Assembly (NCBI GenBank): GCA_039566865.1
Contig: CM076943.1
Location: 43,036,663 to 43,100,662, forward strand
From: Aurelia coerulea
Taxonomy: Eukaryota; Cnidaria; Scyphozoa; Semaeostomeae; Ulmaridae
Direction: 5' to 3'
DNA: 64,000 nucleotides
The translations under genes and the position numbers were made by a program. This document shows, piece after piece, positions 54,301 to 64,000 of the stretch; the stretch's first letter is position 1, and the number at the start of each line of letters is the position of its first letter. A model generated the notes under the pieces. That model was given only the letters and a program-made list of their open reading frames with translations, was not told where the DNA came from and searched no databases.

Positions 54301-54809
54301 ATGTTAAATTAGGTTCAGAAATTTACCCCTCTTTAATCGGCCATTCCTTCCCGTGGATATGGGAGATTTTTTGCTGAAAGCCCCTTCCAAAAAACCAGTG
54401 AAAACAATGAAAAGATTTTCCTTGGGTTTCCTTCCTAAAAATGATAATACTCGCGTGCATTCCTATATTTAGTCAATTTTGGGACGATTGAATCCCCCTG
54501 AATAGGTTATTCATACCAGGGGGGAGACTTATTCATCCTCCCAAGAGGATAGCGCGTGCTAAAGCGTGCAGAAGTCATTGCTGTAAGACCCATATTTATA
54601 TTTTGGGGACCTTTTGAAGCTTTCTTGAAGAGGCTTTCTAGAAAATACGTCATAATTTTAGAACGAATTGGCAGGTTCAGTCAGGTAAATTTTAATATGG
54701 TTTTGAACATGTCTACCATTAAAAGTAATATATTCACCGATATCATCGTCTTGATATCCAGGGAGCAGTGTCCTTTCATAAGGGGATTCTTTTTTCTTGA
54801 CTCACCCGG
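54301..54809. mobile_element. Second copy of the intron 6 MITE, left end missing
   Basis: Matches 50775-51310 in the same orientation: AATTAGGTTCA, then CCATTCCTTCCCGTGGATAT, AAGCCCCTTCCAAAAAA and the right end CTGACTCACC-like with TA at 54810-54811. About 95 bases of the left end are absent. Divergence between the copies is substantial, so they are old insertions of one family. Confidence 0.75.
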
Positions 54810-54811
54810 TA

Positions 54812-55452
54812 TTTATATCATATATTAACTAATTGTTTACGTCGGTATGTCATTGTTTCATTTAAACCCCTAATTACTGATGCATAACGAGTACAGATTT
54901 TGCCAATTTAAGATTATGTAATACTTTTTTTAATTATTTTATTTGTTGAAATTGCTGACGCCATTAAGAATGAATAACACTATACACCATCTGAAAGCTC
55001 TCATCAAGAGCTATCGTTTATTTAACTTTCTAGCCTACCACATGTTGAAAAGAGATTGGTCACGTGATCACTGTCTACCATTTTGGAAAAAGTTTACAAA
55101 TTGCAATTAGTCTACACTGCATCAAGTAATCTTTGCCACCTTTGTGCCCCCCCCCCCCCTCCGGTAGTAATAGGGTTAACTCGATCCAATGTATTAAGCA
55201 CCTCACAAGCACAGACCTTAGTAGTTGCGTTTTGCTGATAGATTGGGCAAAATCAGCTAAAGTTTTGTTTTACCAATACGAAGTCATGTGACCATACTCT
55301 TGAAAATTTTCAGTATTATACGACTTTTTGCATTCATGGCACAAGCTTTCATTGCGCAAAATATGTCAAACAATTCAAAAGAAGTTTCATCAAGAGCTTG
55401 ATTACATGATTTTAATTGGATGTGAACAAGCCTAAGCCGATTTTGTATGTTG
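54812..55452. other. Intergenic, nothing recognised
   Basis: No supported feature; C-run at about 55147-55158 and AT-rich sequence. Confidence 0.4.
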
Positions 55453-55460
55453 GTATGAAT

Positions 55461-55893
55461 CAGGGCCGAAGCCAGTGGGGGGGGGGGGGCTGGGGGAGCG
55501 AAACGCCCCCCCCGACGGCTATTTGTCGGAAATTTTACTCCACCCGTCGGATTTTTTGTTTTGTTACAGGCCCACATTTAGAAGATTTTACTGGGAAAAT
55601 GATGCATAGAACATGAATTTATTGACTTTCGAGGATAAATTTTGACATGAATTTTGAATCCACAGCATTTTTTCCTTCATGTTGACCAATTTTGAAGGCG
55701 CCAACGTTGAAACTACAAAATTATTCCAAAGTATAGTCATTAAAGGAGCACATCAGTCCTTTGGTGCATGTTTTAACGTATGTTCCTAAAATTGGGGTTG
55801 TTGCTGTTGTTGTTGTTGATTTTAGAGCGTTGGAAAATGTTGGTTCTTTGCCCCCCCCCCCCCCCCTAAGAATTAAGGCTGGTATCGGGCCTG
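55461..55893. mobile_element. 433-bp hAT-like MITE with 8-bp target duplication
   Basis: Direct repeat GTATGAAT at 55453-55460 and 55894-55901. The ends CAGGGCCGAAGCCAG and CTGGTATCGGGCCTG are imperfect inverted copies. Long G and C runs lie just inside the two ends (about 55479-55489 and 55852-55866). Confidence 0.88.
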
Positions 55894-56240
55894 GTATGAA
55901 TTCTAGTTACTGTATCGTTTTGAATCTGTATATTCTTAGTTTAATTGCACAAGGCGTCTCATAAAGATTCCCTCAGTTTTTAAATGTAATTCTATCATTT
56001 CGGGGAGTACAGTAGGAAAAGGGGCGATTTTAAGATACTGAAACAACAAGGACAGATTTTATAAAACAGTGCCACGAGTTGCTTTTGATTGACACCGGAA
56101 TTCAAAGCGATTTGCGATCGCAGACAAAGAAAATTCTCTGAACCAATAATTAAAACAAACAAAAGCCACAATGGCAGTATTCATCAATACGGTACTGGAC
56201 CACAGCTTTTGACTTACTTTCTATAATCGACAGTTATCAA

Positions 56241-56840
56241 ACAAGGGCAGATCTTGTAATACAATAGCATGAGTTACTTTTGTTGACACCTCAGTTCAAA
56301 GCGATTAGCGATCACAGACAAAGGAAATTATCTCAACCAGTAATTCAAAACAAACAAAGCCGCAAAAGTTTCTTTGAAACCCGGGTAGCTAGCTCGCTCG
56401 TTGTACATTCCAGAAATGGGTTTTAAGGGCAAACATGAGCATAGATCGAAAGAAGAAGGATGCATCTACAAATTTGCCGCGGGCATTTTCTTTGTTTGGT
56501 TCACAAGCCGTTTAGGAGGCGATTCAATTCTCTTATTTTTTTGGGTGTTATCAAAACATTTACTGCTCAGCCTCTGGACCAAAGAAATAAAATGCCCGCG
56601 GCAGATGTGTTGATATATCCTTCTTCTTTCGATCTATGCTCATGTTTAACCTTAAAAATAATTTCTGGAATGCATAACGAGCGTGCTAGCTACCTGGGTT
56701 TCCGAAAAAACTTTTGGGGCTTTGTTTGTTTTGAATTACTGGTTGAGAGAATTTCCTTTGTCTGTGATCGCTAATCGCTTTGAATTGAGGTGTCAACAAA
56801 AGCAACTCATGCTATTGCATTACAAAATCTGCCCTTGTTC
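56241..56840. repeat. Large fold-back repeat, ~260-bp arms
   Basis: The arm 56241-56500 is the inverted copy of about 56583-56840. Shared blocks are ACAAGGGCAGAT, TTGACACCTCA, AAGCGATTAGCGATCACAGA, GAGCATAGATCGAAAGAAGA and GCCGCGGGCATTTT. The loop is ~80 bases. A partial third copy of the outer arm, in the left-arm orientation, is at about 56040-56180 (AAGCGATTTGCGATCGCAGA, CCAATAATTAAAACAAAC), so the unit may have been longer. Several open frames across it are by-products of the palindrome. Confidence 0.8.
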
Positions 56841-57431
56841 AGTTATCAAGGAAAGTCATGTTCTTTACAAAAAGAAACGCATTCCTGCATGTCTTCGATC
56901 AATGCAGGCATTTCAGCAAACATGAAGAAGTCAACCTTTATCTTCAGCTTTCGAGGAAACCCAAAAGGTGATCTCACTAAAGTACACCAAGGAGCTGGAT
57001 GGGCGCTTTTTCGTCTGTATACTTCCTGGGAATACTTTAAACCCACATTGATATGTTAAAGTTGCTTCATTCTTCGCAAGTTTAGCATGCACTCAAATTT
57101 GTGTGTCTTCTCTAAAACAGGGGGTGCTCTCTCCTCGATTAGATTATCCATTGAGAGAGCCCCCTCCTTATATTAAGAAATTCCCTGCATACAATTTTGT
57201 TTTGTTTCTATCGCCTATATTATAAGCATTTATATTTATCTTGATTTACATTGTTATTTACATATGACTGATTATAAACTTGTTTGCATATGGTGGAATT
57301 TTTAAAATGAGAAACTGAACGAAACTGACGGGGTTGATTCAAGGAATAAACCAACAAAGTACGTTGTTTCCATAATCTGCCTTTAGATAAGATGCGTTTA
57401 TTCTCTGCTGCATAATTCTCAGGAATTTCAG

Positions 57432-57809
57432 CATGAACGATAGGACACCAAATGTGAAAGTTTTATTGGTAGCGGGCCACCTTAAAATTAGTTGACGGAG
57501 ATAAATAGCCACCTCCGGGCCTGCATATACAGGGAGCTGGGCAAGCTAAAAATAGATCTTGTTTCTTAGCCAATGAAAATTGAGAACTCTTGTCGTGATC
57601 ACCACTTTCAGGTGATCAGGCTTTCATGAGGTTGATGATTAAGGTGGATCTGCACTTAAGGTGGCTCATTACTGAAAATTTCAAAATGACGAAGCAGCGA
57701 TAAGGTGGCTCACTTCCAAGTGAAAATTAGGCAAAAACACACACAAAACAATTGGTTAAGATGGCTCACTACTAATAAAACTTCACACTTTATGTCCTAT
57801 CACTCATGC
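57432..57809. repeat. Copy of the ATAGGACACC MITE, split from 11632 family
   Basis: Ends GCATGAACGATAGGACACC (about 57431) and GTCCTATCACTCATGC (closing 57809) are inverted. Inside are the family blocks TGAAAGTTTTATTGGTAG, GGATCTGCACTTAAGGTGGC and GCGATAAGGTGGCTCACT. The central part (about 57490-57630) is unrelated to the 11632 copy. The BEL LTR begins three bases after the right end. Confidence 0.7.
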
Positions 57810-57811
57810 TT

Positions 57812-58240
57812 TGTCAAAAAAGGTGCGCTTATTTTTAATCGAAGGTATAAAGAACTGCTCCATAAACAACTCACAAGTAGAATTGGTAGGCTCTCATAAG
57901 GTTTCTCATCATCTCATCAGGTTTCTAAGGCTCTCTTCTAGTGCAACGAATAACTAATAAAAACTATTTACAATATGTATAAGTAGAGGACTGTATATAA
58001 TATTCTCTCCATGGAAGATGTTGTAGTAAAGGCTCGAACTTCTTAATATTTATTTTATCACTTGTTTAGGCTCAAACTCCAAGATTCATATCGCGTGTTT
58101 TCTTCAGACTTTAGGCTCGGAAATCATGCCCCTATTCAGGCAAAGAGATTTATTTACAGCCCCCTACACGTAAGCCAATATCAATATTTACGTAAGTTAA
58201 TCTAACCCGGGGGTCATCACAAATTACAGTTTATCTCACA
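57812..58240 (-). repeat. 3' LTR of the minus-strand BEL element
   Basis: 429 bases, starting TGTCAAAAAAGG and ending TTATCTCACA on the plus strand. On the element strand the LTR is preceded by the purine tract AGGGGGGAG (58241-58249 complement), the polypurine primer. Confidence 0.9.
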
Positions 58241-58252
58241 CTCCCCCCTTGA

Positions 58253-58975
58253 TCAATCTGGGTCTGATTGATCAACAATAAGTCTACGCAACAAGTCAGC
58301 ATTCTGCGCTGCTAGCCTTCTAGGGGGTCTAGCAGGCTTCTCTTCCAGAATCACTTCATTGTTCTCTTCATCAACTGGTAAGGAATGAATGTTCTTACCT
58401 TGCTCCTTGTGATTTACCTCAATCGGGAACAATGACTGAATTGGTCTTCTAAGTCTTGTAAGTGTCCCTCTGTTGTTGACAACTCTAACCTTAGCACCCC
58501 TGATTTCTTTGTCTTTACTGGGAATCAACTCCTCCACAACTGCTACTTTCCACTCTCCTCTGCAACAATTTGGATCTTTTACAATAACAATGTCTCCAGA
58601 ATCAATGTTTCTTCCCTTTTCATTGACCTCTCTCGAATGATGGTGTTCTCTCAAACTCAGTAAATATTCGTTACTCCAGCGTCGCCAGAAATGTCCTAGA
58701 AGTGTGCGTAGATAACGAGCACGCTTCTCTACAACACTGGCGTCATATTCATCTTCTTCATCAAACTCGTCTTGACTTGGGAGTGTAAGAATGCGTCTCC
58801 CAATTACAAGATGAGCTGGAGTTAAGGGTTCTTCAAAGTCCTCAGGGTTGAGATATGCTAATGGTCTGGAATTTATTGTCCCTTCCACTTCTGCTATGAC
58901 TGTCGTCAGCTCCTCAAAGTCCAATCTGGCTCTTCCAAGAATCTTGCGCAGCAACCGCTTCATCAATTGTACCAT
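58253..58975 (-). pseudogene. BEL integrase C-terminus and DUF5641
   Basis: Begins just after an in-frame TAG (58984-58986) that replaces the tryptophan of the family's WGGYYER-type motif. The glutamate of YYERMVQL is the third catalytic residue of the integrase. Then follow INSRPLAYL, the DUF5641 part (LTPAHLVIGRRI, FWRRWSNEYLLSLREHH) and a tail ending LIVDQSDPD. The frame is the same as 58997-60415, so one base change separates them. Confidence 0.9.
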
Positions 58976-58996
58976 ACGTTCGTAATACCCACCAAA

Positions 58997-60415
58997 CTAT
59001 GCCGCTCTCTCTAAGATGAATCTCCAAATTATTTTCTTGTGTGCGACGAACCTCTGAACTTCTTGGGCTTCCAAGATTTTGCCGATTTCTTTGTTTGCGT
59101 TCTTGAAAGTCTTTGCATTATCTGATGTAATTCTCCATGGTAAACCTCTTCTTGCAATAAATCTTCGTAGACATCGAATAAACGCAGCTGTTGATAAATT
59201 AGGTACCACTTCAAGATGAACTGCACGGCTTAACGAGCATGTAAACAAGCAAACATAAGCTTTCTGCATTCCTGCTGTTGTCTTGATGTACAATGGGCCT
59301 GCAAAATCGATTCCGACATCGCAAAATGCTTTTGAACCTTGAACTCTTCCCTCTGGTAAATCAGCAGGTTTTGGCACTCTGTAAGACTTCCCTTGCAACA
59401 CTCTACAAATCATACAACCATGGATCAATTTTCGCACTAATTGTCTTCCTTTAGGTACCCAATAATTGGCTCTTACTTCCGTGAGCGTGTCCTTGACTCC
59501 ACCATGAAACACGTTCAGATGACTATGCTCGACAATCAGCTTAGTAATGTAATGATCCCTTGGTAACAACACAGGAAACTTCGAAGTAAACGGCAAACTA
59601 GATCTGCTAATTCTTCCTCTGCATCTAACAATGCCATTATCCACAAACAAACCAAGCTGCCCCTCTAACTTATGGTAATAATCTTTCTTTCCCTTCAAAT
59701 CTTCCTGTACATCTTTGATCCACAATTTCTCAGCTTGTAAAATATCTTCTGCAACAACCATTGACGAAAGAACAGATTTTTTCAACAGCTTAATAAACTT
59801 CAGCACCAATGCAGTAACTCTAAGCAGCTTTCTCCAAGTACTAAATCTTGTACAATCAATGATGCTTGATAAACGACAATTGCTTTCTTCTGGTCCAATC
59901 AACAATGATGTAACTTTCTTTGGCTGCAATTTAACTTCCTTCTGACATTCTTCTAAGATTTCTTCTTCAGCTACATTTTCTGACATAGAATAACACTCTG
60001 GTGGTCCTCTAAGCCAAGTAGGACCGTCCCACCACAACGAATTATCCGCAATATCAGATGCAAAACAACCCCTGGAACCAAGATCTGCAGGGTTCTCAGT
60101 CCCAGGGCAATGTCTCCACGAATTAATTCTTGTTAACTCCACAATCTCCTTTCTTCTGTTGTACACAAAGTGCTTGTATTCTTTGTCAGATTTAATCCAG
60201 TACAATACACATTTGCTATCTGTCCAGTAATAAACTCCATCAATGCAAATCACAGGCTGCAATGCTTCTTTTACAGCAGATAACAAACGAGCAGAAATCA
60301 AAGCTGCTAATAACTCCAATCTTGGAATAGACATCTCTGGAACAGATAATGGTGCAAGCCTGACTTTTGATGCAACCAAAACTGATCTCCATCCAGCTTT
60401 AGATTTAAAACACAA
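58997..60415 (-). pseudogene. BEL RNase H and integrase core
   Basis: RNase H parts include SIPRLELLAALISARLL, then YYWTDSKCVLYWI and CPGTENPADLGSRG. The integrase zinc motif has H and H in EHSHLNVFHGGVKDTL and C and C in GCMICRVLQG. The core has the catalytic aspartates in DVGIDFAGPLY and WRITSDNAKTF. The frame joins the reverse transcriptase frame through a one-base shift near 60465 in a GTTTTGG stretch. Confidence 0.92.
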
Positions 60416-61977
60416 ATAAACTGCAGCGCAATAGGCCTTCTTTGAAGCATCTCCAAAACATGCAAATAACTTGACTCGATTTCTTCATCTTTCGGCAAAT
60501 AACATCTTTCAACAGCAATACTCACATTTTCCAGATCTTTCAACCATTTTGCAACAAACTCTTGCTCTCCCTCTGACAGTGGTGCGTCCCAATCATACTT
60601 CTTTCTGCACAAATCTTGGAACAGCAATCTTACAGGAATAATAACTGGCACAATCAGACCCAATGGGTCGAATAACTTGGCAGGAAACCTCAAGATATTT
60701 CTTTTCGTGAGCTGTAAATCTCTTCCAAACTCAGCAAGGTAAGCTAATTTCAAAATGATCTTATCTTCATTCAAATCCCAATTCAAACCAAGAATTTTAT
60801 GCTCCTTTCCAGGCTCAATTTCGCTTAGACCTCCCATTGACATTTTTGCAAACGATATGTTTTCCATCTGATCAACTTCAACTTCAGACTTATCAGCAAT
60901 TTCTCTGTTGTATTCAGCAATCTTTCTTGCAACCTCTTCGTCGTTGGTAGCCCATTTCCGTAAATTGAAGCTTCCAGCAGCTAAACACGATTTTACTGCT
61001 TTGAAAAAATCTACCGCCTCTTCTCCATTTGCTGCCCCGCATGTCCAATCATCGATGTAAAACGCTCTAATAACTTTATCAGCCATTTCGATATTCTCCT
61101 TGTAATACTGCCTGACATGAAAATCCAATGTTGCATTCAAGCAGAACGGCGAGCTAGACATTCCAAACAATACAGACGCAAAACGAAATACAATAATCTT
61201 TGGCTCTTCTTCTTCCGCTTCTTTCAGGTTTTCGATCCACAAAAAACGCATTAAATCTCTTTGATCTTCATCCACAGCAATATTCAAAAATGCTTTCTCG
61301 ATATCCGCAGCTAAGCCAACTTTGTATGCTCGAAATCTCAATAAAATATCAATGATGGCCGGAGCCATAGGTGGTCCTACATACAAACATTCATTCAACG
61401 ATGGTAAGGACTTTTCCTCCTTCGAACTAGCATCGAAAAAAACTCGTAACTTTGTCGTAAGTGCATCTTGCCTCTTCACTGCTTGATGGGGTAAGTAATG
61501 GATGTTTCCAGGTTCTGTTTCTGCAGATAAATCAACTCTCTCAATAATACCATCTCTCTCTTGATCTCGAATGATTTTGTCATACGCCTCGAGTGTTTCT
61601 GGGTCTTTGCGAAGACGTTTCAATGAAGATTTCAAACGGGCAAGACTCAAATTGTAATTGTCCGGTAACAAATCGTGGTTTTCTTTAACAGGCAATCTTA
61701 CGCAATATTTGTCACCATCCTTCGATATGTTCTCGATAAACGATCCATGCACTGTGTCTTTCTCTCTTATTCCAACTGACTCAAAATCCCACAACTGCTC
61801 GACCATGACATCTACCCTGTTATTTTCAATGGGTTCAGTTCCCGTTCTCAGCACGTGGGTCGATACGAAATTTGCATTAGCCGATAAACCATCATCTTCT
61901 CCACATGGTACTCTGCCAGACAATACCCATCCTAATTTTGTCTCGTGCGCAACTGGACTGTCGCAGTCTCCCCCCAT
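60307..61977 (-). pseudogene. BEL reverse transcriptase
   Basis: Contains the linker HETKLGWVLSGRV, then FFDASSKEEKSLPSLNECL, motif A AADIEKAFLNI with the catalytic aspartate, VLFGMSSSPFCLNATL and the active-site box FYIDDWTCG. RT motifs are intact, in contrast with the plus-strand BEL. It is shifted relative to the upstream protease frame in a run of Gs at about 61970-61975. Confidence 0.92.
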
Positions 61978-62997
61978 TTTAGCTCTCCAGTGAAGAACCT
62001 TCCGAGGTAGTCAGCGCCAATCAACACATTAATAGGACTGTCACATGACCCATCACTGTAATCCGCTAATTCAATGTTACTTACGTAATCGAAATGTTCA
62101 ATAGCAGATTGAATGTTCTGTGCTGATATTGGTTCACAAATCTTTGACACTGCATATGCTTGTATTTCTGTTGAAAACTGCCCAGAAATACTGCTCAAGG
62201 AGAATCAATTCATGGGGCGTAACCTTCACGTTGTCAGGATTTCCTCCAAAGGCGTTAATCAATAACGGCTTGATTGCTACCGTTGGCAACGACAATTGAT
62301 CTTTAATGTTCTTGCAAATAAAGCTCCTCTGACTCCCCGAATCGAAAATAACACGTACACGAACTTTCTCATTTCCATCGCAACTAATAAATGCTTGAGC
62401 TGTCTGTAGCAAGATGTTGTCTCGCGAGCAAACATAAAGGGCACTTGATGCTGCCTCTTTGACTTCCGGCCTTTCTTCCGATACAACTGTTACATTCGAT
62501 GGCATGTTGTTGTCACAAATGCTTACATGATGAAGTCTGCCACACTGGAAACATTTTCCCTTTGACTCACATTTCCCTGCAACATGATTCTTTCGCAAAC
62601 ATACAAAACAACGGCCTTGTTTCCGCAATATATCCTTCCGTGCTTTCTTATCGGTGATAATGTTGCAACGAGTAGAGGGATGCTCCTGCCGACAATAAGT
62701 GCAGCTCGATACATTAGATTTTCTCCCCTCTGAATATAACACAGCAGCGGTACTGGGCTGACTAGGTGATCTCTTATCAGGCGAATAACTGTGAGCTTCC
62801 GGGATAAACGATGGCAAATCAGCTTGAATACTACCACATCTTTCTCGATTTTCGATCTCTTCTCGTAACAGATCAAGCAAGCGATCAAGATCCCAGCTTC
62901 CATCCTTCATTTGACGACCAATTAATAGACGAACATCTTGTGGAATTTTCTTGAGTAGTACTGGGACAAGAAGGCTTCCATATGCTGATGTTGGCAC
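61932..62997 (-). pseudogene. BEL gag C-terminus, zinc knuckles and protease
   Basis: In the frame 62997-62134, three CxxC-type knuckles are seen (CTYCRQEHPSTRC, CFVCLRKNHVAGKC, CFQCGRLHHVSIC), then a retropepsin with VIFDSGSQRSFI, the DSG triad intact. A frame change near 62190 moves to the frame ending 61932, which carries FSTEIQAYAVSKIC and INVLIGADYLGRFF. The segment follows gag after an in-frame TGA at 63001-63003. Confidence 0.88.
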
Positions 62998-63000
62998 TTT

Positions 63001-63747
63001 TCAAGATTTTAATCCGCGAACATGTACTTCGACCTTGTCGTACAAATTTCTAAGCTCTTTAATGTCTCTCGATGAAAAAACTGGTGGAATGTGAAGTAAC
63101 GCATCATGGTGGCCACTTACTATGACTTGGTTGTCTCCGAATCTTCGTGTAAGTTTTTCAATTGCTTCGTCATAGTTTGCTTCCGTTGTCTGCAACCCTG
63201 CTATGGCAGCTGCAGCTGTTCCCTCAAGCAAATCTCGTAAATAACTGAACTTGGTTATCACATTTAAACTGGGGTCGTCGTGAATGGCACTCTTATAGAT
63301 ATCCCAAAACGTCAACCATTGCGTCACCTCTCCATTAAACTTCTTCAGTTTCAATTTTGGCAATTTTGAAGATGATGAGCTGTCCCTAACACGAATCTGC
63401 GAAGGGATTTCGCGAGAACTTTGCTGCTCCGTTTGAGTTTTCTCTTCGATATTGAGCAACGTTTCATAGACCTTGCGTCTAAATTCTCCCGACTCTCGAA
63501 TCTCTGTCATTAAATCATCTTCATCTTCAGTAAGATCAACGATATCGTCTTCTAAATCTTTAATAATCTCGATTTCCTCCTTTAATGTGATCTTCAACTG
63601 TTTGAGCTTTCGAATTGTGTTTTCATCAAGGTTTTCTAACAACGCAGCGGCCTCTTCCAGCGAACTTTCGACGTAGTTTCGATGGCCTATCCGAATACTG
63701 CATAACTTTGGTAGGCTTTTCTGAGTCTTTTTCTTGGCTTTCGACAT
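63001..63747 (-). pseudogene. BEL gag N-terminus with DUF1759
   Basis: Start ATG at 63747 (MSKAKKKTQKS). An acidic coiled-coil stretch (EEIEIIKDLEDDIVDLTEDE) is followed by the DUF1759 region: LPKLKLKKFNGEVTQWLTFW, then KFSYLRDLLEGTAAAAI and KLTRRFGDNQVI. TGA at 63001-63003 interrupts a frame that continues unchanged on the other side (KVPTSAYG), so only one codon is damaged. Confidence 0.9.
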
Positions 63748-63782
63748 TTCTTAATTTATTTACATCCGGCTCTGTGTGTCCA

Positions 63783-64000
63783 TGTCAAAAAAGGTGCGCT
63801 TATTTTTAATCGAAGGTATAAAGAACTGCTCCATAAACAACTCACAAGTAGAATTGGAAGGCTCTCATAAGGTTTCTCATCATCTCATCAGGTTTCTAAG
63901 GCTCTCTTCTAGTGCAACGAATAACTAATAACAAACTATTTACAATATGTATAAGTAGAGGACTGTATATAATATTCTCTCCATGGAAGACTTTATAGTA
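63783..64000 (-). repeat. 5' LTR of the minus-strand BEL element, cut by window end
   Basis: Starts TGTCAAAAAAGG on the plus strand like the other LTR and matches it with a few substitutions and an added base near 63932. The primer-binding site on the element strand would start TGGACACACAGAGCC (63782 leftward); I do not recognise the tRNA. Confidence 0.88.

Larger units (their letters stand above)
57812..64000 (-). mobile_element. BEL/Pao LTR retrotransposon, minus strand, nearly complete
   Basis: LTRs at 57812-58240 and from 63783 past the window edge are about 97% alike over the compared 218 bases. Between them, on the minus strand, lie gag with DUF1759, zinc knuckles, retropepsin, reverse transcriptase, RNase H, integrase and DUF5641, the full BEL/Pao order. 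Every catalytic residue I checked is present. The reading frame is broken by two single-codon stops and three frame changes. The coding part is otherwise complete, so it died recently or contains sequencing errors. Belongs to a different lineage from the plus-strand BEL at 22249. Confidence 0.93.

Noticed and set aside
56401..57059. Several overlapping plus-strand ORFs of 70-104 codons
   Set aside because: They fall within a large palindrome and its flank; protein readings on the two arms are just inverted copies.

Overview
The window is from an animal genome. Its only intact host gene is a plus-strand, seven-exon gene (14672-52120) whose spliced product is a 508-residue membrane protein: signal peptide, ShK-type six-cysteine domain, two EGF domains (the second calcium-binding type), a ZP module, a furin-like site, one transmembrane helix and a short tail. 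ShK-EGF-ZP proteins together with this repeat load suggest a cnidarian, but that is inference; nothing here fixes the species. The seven exons carry 1527 coding bases, all introns are GT-AG and all phases match.

Almost everything else is transposable-element DNA, much of it nested. Region 1-14.6 kb (upstream of the gene) holds a ~3.9 kb long-inverted-repeat element with a decayed gene and three tRNA-derived SINE copies (2353-6206), a TA-flanked long-TIR element with a second TTAA-type element and two LINE fragments inside it (7108-10948), a cluster of small inverted-repeat elements (11269-13705) and a LINE piece (13706-13915). Intron 1 has a short tandem satellite split by a near-perfect palindrome, a broken PIF/Harbinger-like transposase fragment and nested MITEs. 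Intron 2 has a nest about four levels deep: hAT-like element > TA-flanked MITE > BEL/Pao LTR retrotransposon > hAT-like MITE. It also has a separate LINE 3' end. Introns 3 and 6 contain further long-TIR MITEs.

Intron 5 contains the most remarkable object: a 9000-bp insertion (39477-48476) flanked by a TA duplication. It is a head-to-tail dimer of a ~4.48 kb unit. Each unit carries an intact Tc1/mariner/IS630-type DD34E transposase (plus strand) and, convergently, an intact Rep protein with an HUH endonuclease plus SF3-type helicase, like those of CRESS-DNA viruses (minus strand). A 41-bp repeat starting with a perfect 5-bp-stem hairpin lies at the left end, the internal junction and the right end. 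This looks like a transposon-replicon hybrid that amplifies as circles or concatemers and integrates at TA. A diverged inverted copy of the target (about 48787-48965) serves as an internal empty-site reference.

Downstream of the gene (52.1-57.8 kb) are more hAT-type MITEs with clear 8-bp target duplications, a second copy of a MITE from intron 6 and a large fold-back palindrome. The window ends in a minus-strand BEL/Pao retrotransposon (57812 to beyond 64000), nearly complete but with a few stops and frameshifts.
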